Shown piece after piece: positions 31,522 to 41,534 of a stretch of DNA of 64,000 bases. Location: positions 537,593 to 601,592 of the forward strand of contig CAUYUJ010014771.1 in NCBI GenBank assembly GCA_963575745.1. The letters run 5' to 3'. The stretch comes from Prorocentrum cordatum. Taxonomy: Eukaryota > Sar > Dinophyceae > Prorocentrales > Prorocentraceae. Below the pieces are notes generated by a model. The model was not told the origin of the DNA. It was given only the letters and a program-made list of their open reading frames with translations, and did no database searches. Position 1 is the stretch's first letter. The number at the start of each line of letters is the position of its first letter. The translations under genes were made by a program, and so were the position numbers.

Positions 31522-34500
31522 TCACGATGGCGCAGCTGAGGGGGCAGGGAAATGGGTAATGACGCGATCCAGCAATGCATCCATGGTATCGAATTGTTGC
31601 CCGCATTGTATACAAATCATACCTGTGTAAGATACTGGCTGCACATGCGTACTGCTACCACGTCCAACACAATGACCTTGTGATAGATAGGACCGTATGT
31701 GAGCTTTCACCGTTTGCATGTTCTTATACACGCGCCGGCACCACGGGCACACATTAGAAACAGCGGCCGCGTGTGCAGGGGTCACAGTGCCATGAGTACC
31801 AGAACGAGTATGCGAGACATGTGCTGTAAGCCCTTTGCGTGTATGGAAACCTGCGTTGCATACCGTGCCGTCATCTAGTAAACGCCTGCACACGTACGGG
31901 AACACATGATCTTCAGGGCAAGGAGGTGGCGGTGGAGGGGGATCGGCATGGGGCTGGAACTCCGGCGGCGGTATCCGAACAGCACGGGCGTCGGCGCGCA
32001 AGACCGACACATCAACCCTCAGAAATATGTCCGCACTGCCCTGGTCCTGGAACAATGACATGGGCCGGTCGTCAAGGCGCTCGATGAGGGAGTGCGCATC
32101 GTCGTAGGGCGCCAGTGCTAGAATATCGTGCCAAAACTGTCTCGCCCAAGGGTTGGCAGCTTGACCCAGTTGACCATCAGGAGTTATAGTATGTGCAGTC
32201 TCGAACGGAAACTTGCCAAACAATGCTGTGATAATTCAACTGTGTAAATTCGGTCGGCGCACCAGCTCTTGATACCACTTGAGTCGTCGAACTCGAAGCT
32301 CAACGTCGCAAGCTGGAACTCCAAGTTTCTTCCGCACCTCTGTATTCGGTATGCTCGTAAAACGAACAGTGCCATCTGGGAGGACCTCCTTCGTGCAAGC
32401 CCTATGGCACAGCAACTTGCGGCCGAGGGGCGTCACAAACACGTCGAGCCTTTTGAACTCGTGCGGCCGCATAACAAGCGCCTCCAGACCAGAATACAAA
32501 GCGGACAACACTAAAGCCTGAAACATTGTAAGAACTGCCCGCGTTGGTAAAGACTTGTTGAACCACACCTTGCGAAATGTACACCACGCCTTGTATGCCT
32601 GAGCGCAATTGTGATCGATCGTTGGCTTGTGATCCCCCGAGCAACTAGTTCGGTCCCCAAGGTAACGGGCAGCAGGAGTCGTTCTTCCAGGAAGTTCTTG
32701 ACGCTTGAAAGCTCGGTACATCTGTTGGTGGGAGTGGCGCCCATATGAATGGAATTCGTGCTCTTGTTTGTCCCGGTTCTGGCATAGAGGGGAAATGGCA
32801 GTGTCGAAAGTATTGTTGATACGATTCATTGTGCTACGATAGTTGTGAAAAGACCCGCAAATGATCTTTCTGGCGACGTCGTCGGCGTAGGATGTCATCG
32901 CAAGATTGTGCGTGCGGTCGGGGATGTACGGGTGTCGGGCCTGTAATGGCGGCTGTCGCACTGCGGAGTCCCAAGCATCCAACCGAGGGTGGTACACCTC
33001 ACTGAACATCTCTGCTGAATATGTGTCCCCTTGAAGAACACCCGAGCCTGGCCTTACGTGTGCAACCCCATCGGCAGCATCAATATCCATGCATGAATAC
33101 TGAAAGCGTTGTAATAATAAATCGGCGTCGTGTGGGTCGGCAGCTTGATGAACGGCTCGGGCAAGATCAGAATGAGGTGGTGAAGGGTGCGCATTGGCAA
33201 CGTCGAAATACGCAGTTCCATGCGGCATCTTGGCACGGCGAAGCCTCCAGCCCACCACGTTCTGTTGCACAATGGCTTCAATCCGCGAGCGATTCTTGGC
33301 GCACCCAGATGCGTAATAGCGGGCACCTTGTGGTGTGGACCTGGACCACAAGTATTTGTAGTAAGCCTTACCCAGGGGATCCAAATTGCTGACCAGCCGC
33401 ACAGCCTTGCACTTGGGTTTGTTGTTCTGTTTGTCGATCTTGAAAGTCTGTGAATGGTGCCATGCCGTCGGAGCGGTGTTGTGTTTGCGGATGAGGAAGA
33501 ACATGTGATACAATCGCTTCTTGAGGGACGGGAAGTCGGTGAGCGGTGTAAACCCCACACTATATCGAACTTTTGCCTGATGATATTCTGGACAGTATAC
33601 CTGCCGCCACAACTCAGCTGGGGCAGCCCATGATGGTGAAGATTTGCGAAGACGAAGTCCATGAACAAAGCGTGGCATTGCTGCAAAATCTCTCAGATCT
33701 AAATCGTGAGCCAATTTGTCAGGGGCGTGGAATCGGCAGACGGTATACGGGTCCACGCACGTACGAGCACACCATGCTGCAATATCAATCGGCTGAGCGT
33801 TGCTGCCACCATCAGCTCCAGAAAGAGACATTTGCGCGATCCATTCATCGCAACTGGGGTTGGAACACAGGGGGGCGTCGTAACGGCGCCGCTTGGGCCC
33901 CAAGTGACGTTTAGCCCGACTCCGACCAATGCGATACATATGACTGAAATCGCGGACGTCCCAGGCATGGTTGAACTCAAAAGTTCTATTTGCCTGCCAC
34001 TCTCGGTAGTTCCGCTTGCGTAGATCGTCATGCCGACGTCGAAAAAGGAAAAATCGTCCCACCAAAGACCACGCACGAATAATAGTGGCAAGATCGCGGG
34101 GTTGAACAGCATCTGTCTGAAGTCGTAGCGATAGGGCGTTGTCCGGGGGGTAGAAGTGAGAAAGGTCACTGCAAGCTTGGCACATTTGTCTGGCGATCTC
34201 GAGAGTGTCCCTTGGCTCCTCTTTGCGGCTGAAGGGCTTTGAAGAATACCACGGTGTGGCGCAGCCGATGACAGCCTGATTCAGATCTGCAAAATACCGT
34301 TCCGGCGTAGCCAAATCATTCCAATTCGCATCGTCGGCGCACTTCGCCTCCAAAGCAGAAAGAAATTCAGCTCGGTGAGTAGCGTACAGAACGCCCGAAG
34401 CGAGTTTGCTTCGACTCCTATCGACGGCTTTGTTGGCCGTGTGGGAGGCACAATACGTAAGACCGTAGTCGAATACCACCTGCACTGGATAATGGTCTCG

Positions 34501-35273
34501 CTTCCCAGGTGCTGCAATTGCTTGTAGTCTGCGGCCAGACGCGTTGAGAATACAGCATCGGGCAACCTGCGGGCGGAGTGCATCAGGAAGGCAAACATAA
34601 TCGATAATAGTAGATGTCAATGGTGAATGATATGTACATCCAACGTCATAGAATGTATTGACTGCGGACATGTGCTGATCGAGTAGAAGATCCTGAAATA
34701 ATTTGCCATTATGGTTATCATTACGCATGGAGAAAGGCCCGACCGCGGTGTCATCCAAGTGTCGTGCGCACATGTGGGCGTTCGCATCAGTTAGTAGGAC
34801 TGGAAGAACCCGATGAGGAAGAGACTGCAACAAAATGCGGAGCCACTTGGCAAGCTTCGCATTGCGCTGCCGTACGCGAGTCGAGGAGGGGCACGGCTCG
34901 AAGTATTCAACTATCAAGCAGAACGCCGCATCTCTACGTACAATGTGTAGGGCACCGGCCCTGCCAAAGAGTGCGTCGGGGGGAACTTCGATTTTGCGAA
35001 CGTTTCTCTTTTTTGGAACACCTTGGATCGAATCCCAAGAGCACATCCGGAAGACTGCCTGAAGAAATTTGACCCTGGCTTCCAAGGGGAATGGTAACAT
35101 ACGTGAGATCCAACCACTTGCGTCCTAACCGGAGGGTCGTCCGCCCATGCGCTGGTTTTAGTACTCTGCAGTCCAATAAATGATGAATTCTGGAATTCAT
35201 GCTGGATAAGTGCCAAACGCCCAGGTCGAGAGAGAGTAAATGCATTGTAAGAGACAGCTGACCATCGCGGCAT
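31522..35273 (-). pseudogene. LINE ORF2: AP endonuclease, reverse transcriptase, C2H2 fingers
   Basis: The N-terminus (35,273 on) reads 'VSYNAFTLSRPGRLALIQHE' and 'FIGLQSTKT', the opening of an AP-type endonuclease. In an A6 run near 35,005 the frame shifts into a 954-codon frame (35,100-32,236). There 'LLTDANAH' (about residue 101), 'IDYVCLPD' (about 165) and 'KRDHYPV' (about 200) complete the endonuclease. The RT has 'GSGVLQGDTYSAEMF' (about 685) and the catalytic YADD at residues 738-741 (32,878-32,889). A TGA at 32,236-32,238 interrupts; the same frame goes on to 31,522 with three C2H2-like fingers ('CPWCRRVYKNMQTVKAH', 'CIQCGQQF'). Only two lesions break a protein of roughly 1,250 residues, so this copy is young compared with its copia host. 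Confidence 0.85.
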
Positions 35274-35324
35274 GACAAGTGTAACAAGTGTCGCCAGTCG
35301 GAGTGTGCAAACAAAAGAGCGATG

Positions 35325-35830
35325 AGTGTCGATGTTTCAGTCCTCATGCCTGCATCCCCTGAAGGTTTCGAGATCTCGAAAGGGGGCTTCGACTCTGGCG
35401 GTGGAGGCCAATGCCGTGTCCGAGGGCTTGGCAGAGGCCGAGCGGGTCACCTCGTGGCTTATTACCGTAGAAAAGATTACCGACACGAGCGCCGGGATCG
35501 ACGCGCCATGAACCGAGAAATCCGAGTGGCGACTATCATGGAGCAAAGTCCCAACCTGGACATTATCACCCTGACCGACGCGAAATCTGTGTGCGACTGT
35601 ATCAATCGGGAACAGTTCGCCTCGACTGAGAAGCGAGCTGTCCTGGAGATTGCAGTGATTCGGGGTTCCTGGGAGAACCTCGGTGATCAGTGTCGCTGGT
35701 TCCCGCGCGAACTGAATCCTGCGGGCGGTTTGACGAAGTTAGAAGGGAACGCGCGACCCTTGCAACAACTTATGCAGACGGCACAATTACGCGCCGATTT
35801 GGACAATGAGGAGGTGGAAGAGGAAAGCAC
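35325..35830 (+). pseudogene. Copia RNase H domain, C-terminal end of pol
   Basis: After 'VDVSVLMPASPEGFEI' two frame changes lead through 'ASTLAVEANAVSEGLAEAER' to 'MNREIRVATIMEQSPNLDII'. Then come 'TLTDAKSVCDCINREQF' (catalytic Asp), 'STEKRAVLEIAVIRG' and 'RWFPRELNPAGGLTKLEGNA', where the usual motif is NPAD.LTK. This is the RNase H end of a copia polyprotein and continues the element broken at 30,030. It degrades the RNA of the RNA:DNA hybrid. Confidence 0.75.
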
Positions 35831-35866
35831 ATATATATATATATACATAATATATATAATATATAG
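35831..35866. repeat. AT microsatellite after RNase H
   Basis: An imperfect (AT)n tract with short breaks. It marks the end of pol homology. Confidence 0.9.
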
Positions 35867-36159
35867 GCCACCAGGAAATGCAATTCGAGACCGCATATTT
35901 CGAATAACGTTCCCCCGTCGAACACGCATTTCTCCCGTGCGTCTCCGAAGCGTTCCATCCCTCCTACCCAACTTGCTTGCTGCATGCCCATCTCTTTCGG
36001 TGTGCAATGTTCTGTTTTGCCTTCCTCGCGCAGCGGGTGTGTCAGCGCGTCATCGCGGTGCGCCGCCGTTCGCAGCTTGCGACGTTGGCCCTGCGACTGG
36101 GGTTTTCCTACCTACGGGGCCACGCCGCCCACGTGCCCCGAGCCTGGGCCCTTGGTGCA

Positions 36160-36709
36160 TGTACTCGACGATCAACCCGCCCCCGGAGGAGAACGGGGCG
36201 ATCTCGCCAGCGTCGACGGCGACGTCGACATCATGGGCGACGCGCTTTTAGATTGCGAGGGCTACGACGAGAAGACGGGCGTCGGCCCAGGTGTTTCAGC
36301 GGCTGCATCGGCCGACGACCCCCGGCGCGCTTCCCACAGCTCGGCGCCAGCGGCGCCCCCTGAAGGTCACCCGCGCACGTCTGTCCGCCGCGATCTCCAG
36401 GAAGAACAAGGAGTAGGCGAGGTGAGAGCAGCCGGAAATTTCTAGAGGATCATGGCGGAGACTCGCCCCGACTCGGATTTCAAGGGCCCCATGGGCGCGG
36501 GCGTCGCGGGAACTATCGGGATCGACGAAGAGCTGCGCGACGAGCAGCGCAGGGCCACCGATGCGCACAATCCGCCCCCCCTGGAACGCTTCGAATCTAG
36601 CAGAGGCGCCACCGTGCACGACGGCAGCGACTGCGATGTCGTGGACGACGTGGCCAGGGAGGAAGCCGACCATGAGCCCTTGCCATCTGATGCCGAGAAG
36701 AAGAGATGA
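36160..36709 (+). pseudogene. Acidic, disordered segment of the 3' region
   Basis: One frame gives 'DGDVDIMGDALLDCEGYDEK', and after a TAG at about 36,445 goes on with 'MAETRPDSDFKGPMGAG' and 'DDVAREEADHEPLPSDAEKK'. Asp/Glu-rich, no domain. The in-frame stop and the shift near 36,700-36,750 break the link to the helical part. Confidence 0.4.
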
Positions 36710-36735
36710 GAAGATGGCGGGCATGAGCCAGATGA

Positions 36736-37462
36736 TCATCGAACACAAAGGTTAAACATTCAAAAAGGGTACGCCGCGTGGACGACTGCAAGAACATCCT
36801 CGAGGATTACGCCAATGGCCTCGAGCTGCCTGAGGAGGCCCCGAGGGAGTGGATGCCATCAGACTGGGTGGGAAATTTCTACCATGTCAAGGTTCACATC
36901 GCACTCTTCATGGCGACGACCCAGAACCTCGCGCTGGAAGTTCGTCGTCTGGACCAGGTGCTCTCCAAGATGTATGATGCCGAAGGTGGCTCACTGGTCC
37001 GCGAGAGGAGGATCGTGCAGCCCCGGGAAGCGGGCGACGAATCTCGAGCTGAAATTCAACGGGTCAAACTGCAGCGGTGCCTCGACTTGCAGCAGACCAA
37101 GACAGCGTGGACCAAGCAGCGCATCGAGGCGGATAACGGGCTCGCACGCGCTCAACGCCAATTTGAGGGGCTGGAGCAAAATACCGCGAGCCCCGCGGAC
37201 TACGCTGAGGAGCTGCCGAACTTCCTCGATAAGTTCGCTGTGCGCTCGGAGATGCAATGCGCCCAGCGTTCCAGAATGAACCAGCTCGCGCAATCCTCCT
37301 CCGATTTCCACACCTGGGCCCCTTGGAACCGCTACTTCAACGGACAGCTGCGGAGTCGCCTCCATAGGATAAGGCGCGCCTTGAACGACAAGAGAGGCCA
37401 CTTCAGCACGATGGCGGACTTGGGGGAATCAGTTGGCGCATGGGGGGGGGGGGGGGGGGGGT
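36736..37462 (+). pseudogene. Helical, coiled-coil-like segment of the 3' region
   Basis: About 225 codons without stop: 'VDDCKNILEDYANGLELPEE', 'VHIALFMATTQNLALEVRRL', later 'EIQRVKLQRCLDLQQTKTAW' and 'RSEMQCAQRSRMNQLAQSS'. Heptad-like spacing of Leu and Ala with many charged residues suggests a coiled coil. It ends in a run of 20 G (37,442-37,461), where the frame is lost. Not recognised further. Confidence 0.4.
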
Positions 37463-37844
37463 CCGAGAACTCACCGAGAAGGACCTGGGCCGCGCGCGGG
37501 CTCAACCTATGACCGAGGTGGCTATCCAAGCAAGAAGGGATAAGCACCGGAGGCGTCGGCAGAACAGAAAGGCCATTCGCCAGACCGAGCAGTTCGAGGA
37601 GATCGAGGAGGTCGAGGACGAGGACGAAGACCCGAACGAGGGCGACACCCAGGCAGAAATCATTGCGGAGGACGCAGAGCAATTTGGTGGACACCCTGGC
37701 GCATCATCAGGGGGCCACGTCTACGGCGACAACGCCCCGCAGCAGTGCGAGACGCCCTGCGAGGCCTGCGTCGAGAAGAAAGCCATCTCCGATGGCATCG
37801 CCGATGGTCTGGCCAGAGCAGAAGGAGATAACGAGAAGTCCTGA
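37463..37844 (+). pseudogene. Basic then acidic linker of the 3' region
   Basis: After the G-run a new frame reads 'VRELTEKDLGRARAQPMTEV', 'RRDKHRRRRQNRKAIRQTEQ' and a Glu/Asp stretch 'FEEIEEVEDEDEDPNEGD'. Two Cys pairs follow (CETPCEAC). It ends in TGA at 37,842 as the sense moves to the next frame. Confidence 0.35.
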
Positions 37845-38480
37845 AGCCGACCCCAGAGGTGCCAGAGGGCGAAGTTCCAGCGGCGAGAGGAATAGAGAGA
37901 CCTGCGACAGGAGCACCGCGTTCTCGCGTTAACGTCTACCTCGCTGCCCACGCAGTTCAGGAGACCGCCAAGGAGACCGCGAAGGAGACAGCCAAGGAGG
38001 ACCCCAAGGAGAACGAGCCACTCCTCCCGATGCCGAAGTACGTCCTGTTTCCCGACGACAACAACAGCGCCAATTCCTTGGTCCATCGTCGGGGCCTCAG
38101 GGTGAGCTACTCGAATGCGGTCGCCACTCCAGGAGGAAAAGTTGATCGTGTCGATCTGAACGTTGATCACAAGCGAGACCTGGACTTTGATTGCGCTGCC
38201 AGGTGCGCAGCAAGTCGGGAACTGATCGAAGAAGCTGGGCTATACACCCTCGTGGGCGACTTGGTGGAGATCCTCGAAGACAAGCCCAATATCCCACCTC
38301 GCAGGAACTCCGGTCACGTCTACTTGGCGCCACCCGAGGTGCGGGGGCCGCAGCATAGCTCTCGCACTGAAGTAGTCGACCAGGGTGTTTAGAATTTGGT
38401 CCTGCCGGCTATCGCGCCTGGGCCACCGTGGAGGACCTGATCGTTCTACCAGACCTGATACTGGCACGCAAACAACCATG
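37844..38480 (+). pseudogene. Nudix-hydrolase-like domain
   Basis: The frame from about 37,844 runs to a TAG at 38,390. The repeat 'ETAKETAKETAKE' precedes 'LPMPKYVLFPDDNN' and 'ATPGGKVDRV' (Gly-Gly at about residues 92-93, counting from 37,859), then 'CAASRELIEEAGLY' with R120, E121, E124, E125 and G127. The REUxEExGU half of the Nudix box is complete. The usual distance from Gly to Arg is about 14, here 27, so an insertion is present. After 38,390 the homologous-looking sense continues in another frame ('GYRAWATVEDLIVLPDLIL'). Nudix enzymes cleave nucleoside diphosphates linked to X, such as ADP-ribose, NADH or caps. Confidence 0.55.
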
Positions 38481-38497
38481 TGCTTACATGTTGAAAT

Positions 38498-39460
38498 GTG
38501 GAGAAGGAGATGGTCTTGCAGATGAAACAAGGCCTGATGAAACAGACGGAGGTGATGAATTACGAACCGTCTGAACTCGAGAGGGACGGACGTTGTCCGA
38601 CCGATGCTGTGATCAACGACTTGGCATACAAGAGCCGTGCTCAGCCGCCCGCTCAGAACTCGAGTTTCAGCGCGACCTTCAACGACCCCGCGTCAGAGAT
38701 GATGGCCGTGCACCATCAGTACCCGAGACAAACTACTTTCCGCGTCTGCCTGAAGTTGCTGACGCACGTGCCACTTGGCATCGTTCGGAGTCTGGTTGAG
38801 TTGCGCAACGCGCTCGAGTACGAAATCGCGCAGGACTACCTGGAGAACGGAGACAAGACTAGGGACTAGGGACTAGGGACTACGACAACCTCTACGCATA
38901 ATTCCAGGTGTGCACGGACGCCGAACTTAATGGCCCCTCTGATCTTCGCCCGGTGTCAGAGTTCGTCGCGACGCCATTCCACGACCTGCCTCGCTGGGCA
39001 CCCGCAGCGCGGGCCATTGCCCCTAGCGCGCGCTAGATCGACCTTCCGAGGATCGGCGGAAATTTATGGCATCGTCAACGGGAGAATCAGCAGATGATGG
39101 TCGACAGTTGGGGGAGCTGGTGAAAGAAGGCGAGAGGGCGATCGAGGACATCATGGGCCAGGTCAGGATCCTCGGCGAAGCAGGTTGAGGAAAAGGAATG
39201 GCACGCAAGCTGGAGAACCTCAGCGAGTTGAACGGCGCAGTGGGCGCCCTCAAAGGTTTCGCCGAGAACCCCCCACCAATGGGTGGATCTGCCACCGAGG
39301 CCATGAAGGCTGCAGCGACTATTAATGACTACGCCGCAGCTCCAGGACTGGAAGGACCTCCAGCAGAGCAGGGTGAGACACTCCTTGGACTTGATGTGCC
39401 AACTGGAGGAAAGCCTACAAGCTCCCCAGGAAAAACAAGAAGGTCGTCAACAACATGATG
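38498..39460 (+). pseudogene. Unknown helical segments of the 3' region
   Basis: A 123-codon frame (38,498-38,869; 'LAYKSRAQPPAQNSSFSATF', 'LLTHVPLGIVRSLVELRNAL') ends at a threefold repeat of 'gactagg' (about 38,859-38,882). After about 180 unassigned bases come pieces 'LGELVKEGERAIEDIMGQVR' (about 39,100) and an 86-codon frame (39,198-39,458; 'LENLSELNGAVGALKGFAEN'). No domain is recognised. Confidence 0.3.
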
Positions 39461-40467
39461 AGCGAACACTGGAAGACGAGCCACAAGGTCGAAGTGACGA
39501 GAGACCACCTACTCGACACCCTCCTTCACTACGACTGTTCTGGTCGCGTTGGCTCTGGAAGCTCGATATGGGATCGAGCTCTCCGCGTTGCTCGTGAACA
39601 CATCTCGGGACTCATCGGCGGTCCTCGTGTCCAGGGGCCAGTGCCGCATCCAAGTGGACAGTGGCGGGTGATGAGTCCGACGCCGACGCGTGCTCGGGAG
39701 ATACAGCGCGACGAGGGGCTTGACCAGAAGGGGGCCCAGCTCGAGACTTCCTATCACGGCGCCAACTCGGCGGCATGGGCATCTATCTGGAGCGCGCAAG
39801 GGCTGTTTGAGCTGAAGTCAGGACTTTCGAGCCGTGAAAACATCTACGGCGTTTCTGTGAGAGGACGTCCCGCCTCACCTCTTGCATTCATTGCGTGGCG
39901 CATGCGTCGTCGGACGTCAGCCCATAGATGAACCTGCGCTCTTGCATCTTTGAGCTGCAGGTGGACCGCCGCCGTTGTGCAGGCTATCCCGAGCAGCATG
40001 TCCACTAGCTGTGGTACCAGACCGAGAGCTGCCCTTGCGTCGAGGCGCTCTGGATCCACGCTGGGACGACGAGGAAGATCTGGTACAAGGTACAGGCGAA
40101 GGAGCAAGTGATTGGATGGTACAAGGTTTGGAATTGCATGGTCAGGATGCACCTCGCGGCAGAGGCCATCCCGACAGCGTTTCCGAGTGTGCACGCGCGC
40201 GCAGATGGAGTGATCGAGGTTTCCGGCCTCCCAATTTTCGAGGTCAAGCTGGCTCCCAAGGGCGAGAGGTGGGCTCCTCAGTGGACCGAGGATCTCAGCG
40301 CGGCAGATCGGTTCTTGGAGCGCACCGGTAAAACATACGACCGCCGTGGAACCGAGCCACAGAGTTTCATGGACCAGATGGGGCAGGCTACGGACGCAGC
40401 GAATTCGGATGAACTCGTTGTCATCACGGACTTTGAGTCAGACAACCCGTTTCATGATCTCTCTTAG
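39455..40467 (+). pseudogene. Possible ADP-ribosyltransferase-like domain and tail
   Basis: One frame to 39,931 includes 'TSYHGANSAAWASIWSAQGL' (His at residue 101, followed by Gly) and 'SSRENIYGVSV' near residue 131. The pattern Y-H-G-x...I...G(L/F)...(G)VY/S is that of PARP/ART folds (H...Y... motif). The sense then moves frame: 'CIFELQVDRRRCAGYPEQHV', an in-frame TAG near 40,006, 'ALWIHAGTTRKIWYKVQAKE' and an open 119-codon stretch (40,108-40,467). The third motif residue was not identified. Domain assignment is weak, and the whole is broken by a shift and stops. Confidence 0.3.
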
Positions 40468-40620
40468 AGGTGCTCTCGAGTCCTACGTGTTCGCGAAGCT
40501 GTGCCAGCTGCGCGTCGCTGAGGCTCTGGTAGTTCGTGGAATGGCTACGGTATCTGTTGAGAGAAGAATTTCACCTTCTGAGGCGAGGTGGCGTCCCGGC
40601 TGCAAGACAGGTAGAAGTTG

Positions 40621-40841
40621 TGGTTGCAGAGCCCCTGTCAGCCTCTCCTCCTCCTGCGCCTCTCTCTGCGTTCCCTTGTCGGCCGCCATGTCGGCTCTCA
40701 AGGGCCCTTGAGCTATCGTGGCGCGTCGGTGACGGACTCGCTCACGCCTCCGTGACAGGAAAGACAACGGACTGTCTTCTAGCACGGGCCCCCCTATTTG
40801 TATTTCGTGTTTCTCTGTATCCATACAGCCGCACCCGTACA
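40621..40841 (+). repeat. 3' long terminal repeat
   Basis: Homologous to 23,132-23,354 over its whole length, roughly 86% identical by eye with a two-base indel. It starts TGGTTGCAG and ends CCGTACA. The central palindrome is larger here: CTCAAGGGCCCTTGAG, 40,697-40,712. No clear polypurine tract precedes it. Confidence 0.8.
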
Positions 40842-41530
40842 ATCCACACCCTTTCTCGTCATCCTTTCTTCCCCCACCTTTTCTCCTCGTCCTCATCCTC
40901 CACGTCTCAACAATCACCCCCCTTTCCTCTGTGGCCTTTTGCTCGCTTCTGCGTTCTCCACATGCCAATTTGCCAGCATCCTTCCCACCAGGCCCCCAAG
41001 GCGCAGGGGCCAGTCAAGCCGGAGGAGGTGGACGAAGAGGCTGCGAAGGCAGCGAAGGTAGCGGCCTTGTTTTCCAGGAGAAAGGGAGGACGAGGAAGTT
41101 GGAGCAGTCGGAGGGGGAGCAGGGGGTCGGGGATAATGGGGAGGAGGTTTACTTTACGTGAGCCCTGGAGATGCCAAGAGGTGGCCACGTCGGAGGGTCA
41201 CACTTGGACGATGAGTCGAGTGAGTATTAGTAACAGTAATAGGTGGACGAAGGGGGCAACGACGACGACGAAGACGACGACGACGACAGAGATAGAGGGA
41301 AAGAGAGAGAGAGAGAGACAAAGAGAAAGAGGGAGAGAAAGAGAGGGAGAAAGACAGAGACAGAGAGAGGAGGAAGAGGAAAAAGGGGGGAGGTGGGCGT
41401 CCAAGGGTATATATTCACATGTGTGGCTTCGGCGATTCTTCCACATTCCGATTACACGAAGTGAGCGCCAGGCCAGAATGTTCTGGGCGTTTCGGCCCTG
41501 CCCTGCACCACCCGCGCGGTGCATGACGCA
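40842..41530. other. Intergenic, pyrimidine- then GA-rich
   Basis: TCC/CCT-rich to about 40,920, unremarkable to 41,230, then GA-rich (GACGAC and GAGAGA tracts) to about 41,395. No gene. Confidence 0.5.
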
Positions 41531-41534
41531 GGTC

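Larger units (their letters stand above)
30031..35322 (-). mobile_element. LINE-type retrotransposon nested in the copia element
   Basis: On the minus strand lies an endonuclease-RT-zinc-finger protein (35,273 down to 31,522), followed by an ORF1-like frame (31,441 to about 30,790). Copia homology on the plus strand stops at about 30,030 and resumes at about 35,325, so the LINE was inserted in opposite orientation. The left boundary is approximate. Confidence 0.65.
35867..40620 (+). pseudogene. Extra coding region between pol and the 3' LTR, decayed
   Basis: About 4.7 kb of plus-strand sequence with coding character: frames hand over to one another at recognisable shifts (for example about 36,750, the 20-G run at 37,442, and about 37,845). 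In order it gives acidic disordered protein, a helical region, another acidic segment, a Nudix-like domain, an unknown helical part and a possible ADP-ribosyltransferase-like part. Copia elements normally have nothing but a short 3' UTR here. It may be one very long accessory ORF or a captured host gene. Confidence 0.5.
23132..40841 (+). mobile_element. Composite Ty1/copia-type LTR retrotransposon with a 3' extension and a nested LINE
   Basis: Bounded by direct repeats of about 220 bp that start TG and end CA. Between them, on the plus strand, are gag (23.47-25.6 kb), protease (25.8-26.1), integrase (27.7-28.8), RT (29.56-30.03), RNase H (35.33-35.83) and about 4.7 kb of extra decayed coding DNA. 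Integrase before RT defines the copia order. A minus-strand LINE interrupts RT, and a low-complexity block interrupts gag. Many frameshifts and stops show it is dead. LTR divergence (about 14% by eye) points to an old insertion. No 5-bp target duplication was found (CCCTG left, ATCCA right), so one edge may have been altered by recombination. Confidence 0.75.

Noticed and set aside
38859-38882. Telomere-like repeat (GGGACTA)n
   Set aside because: Only three units, and the sequence differs from TTTAGGG; better explained as a short duplication.
23127-40846. Target-site duplication of the copia element
   Set aside because: The five bases outside the LTRs (CCCTG and ATCCA) differ.
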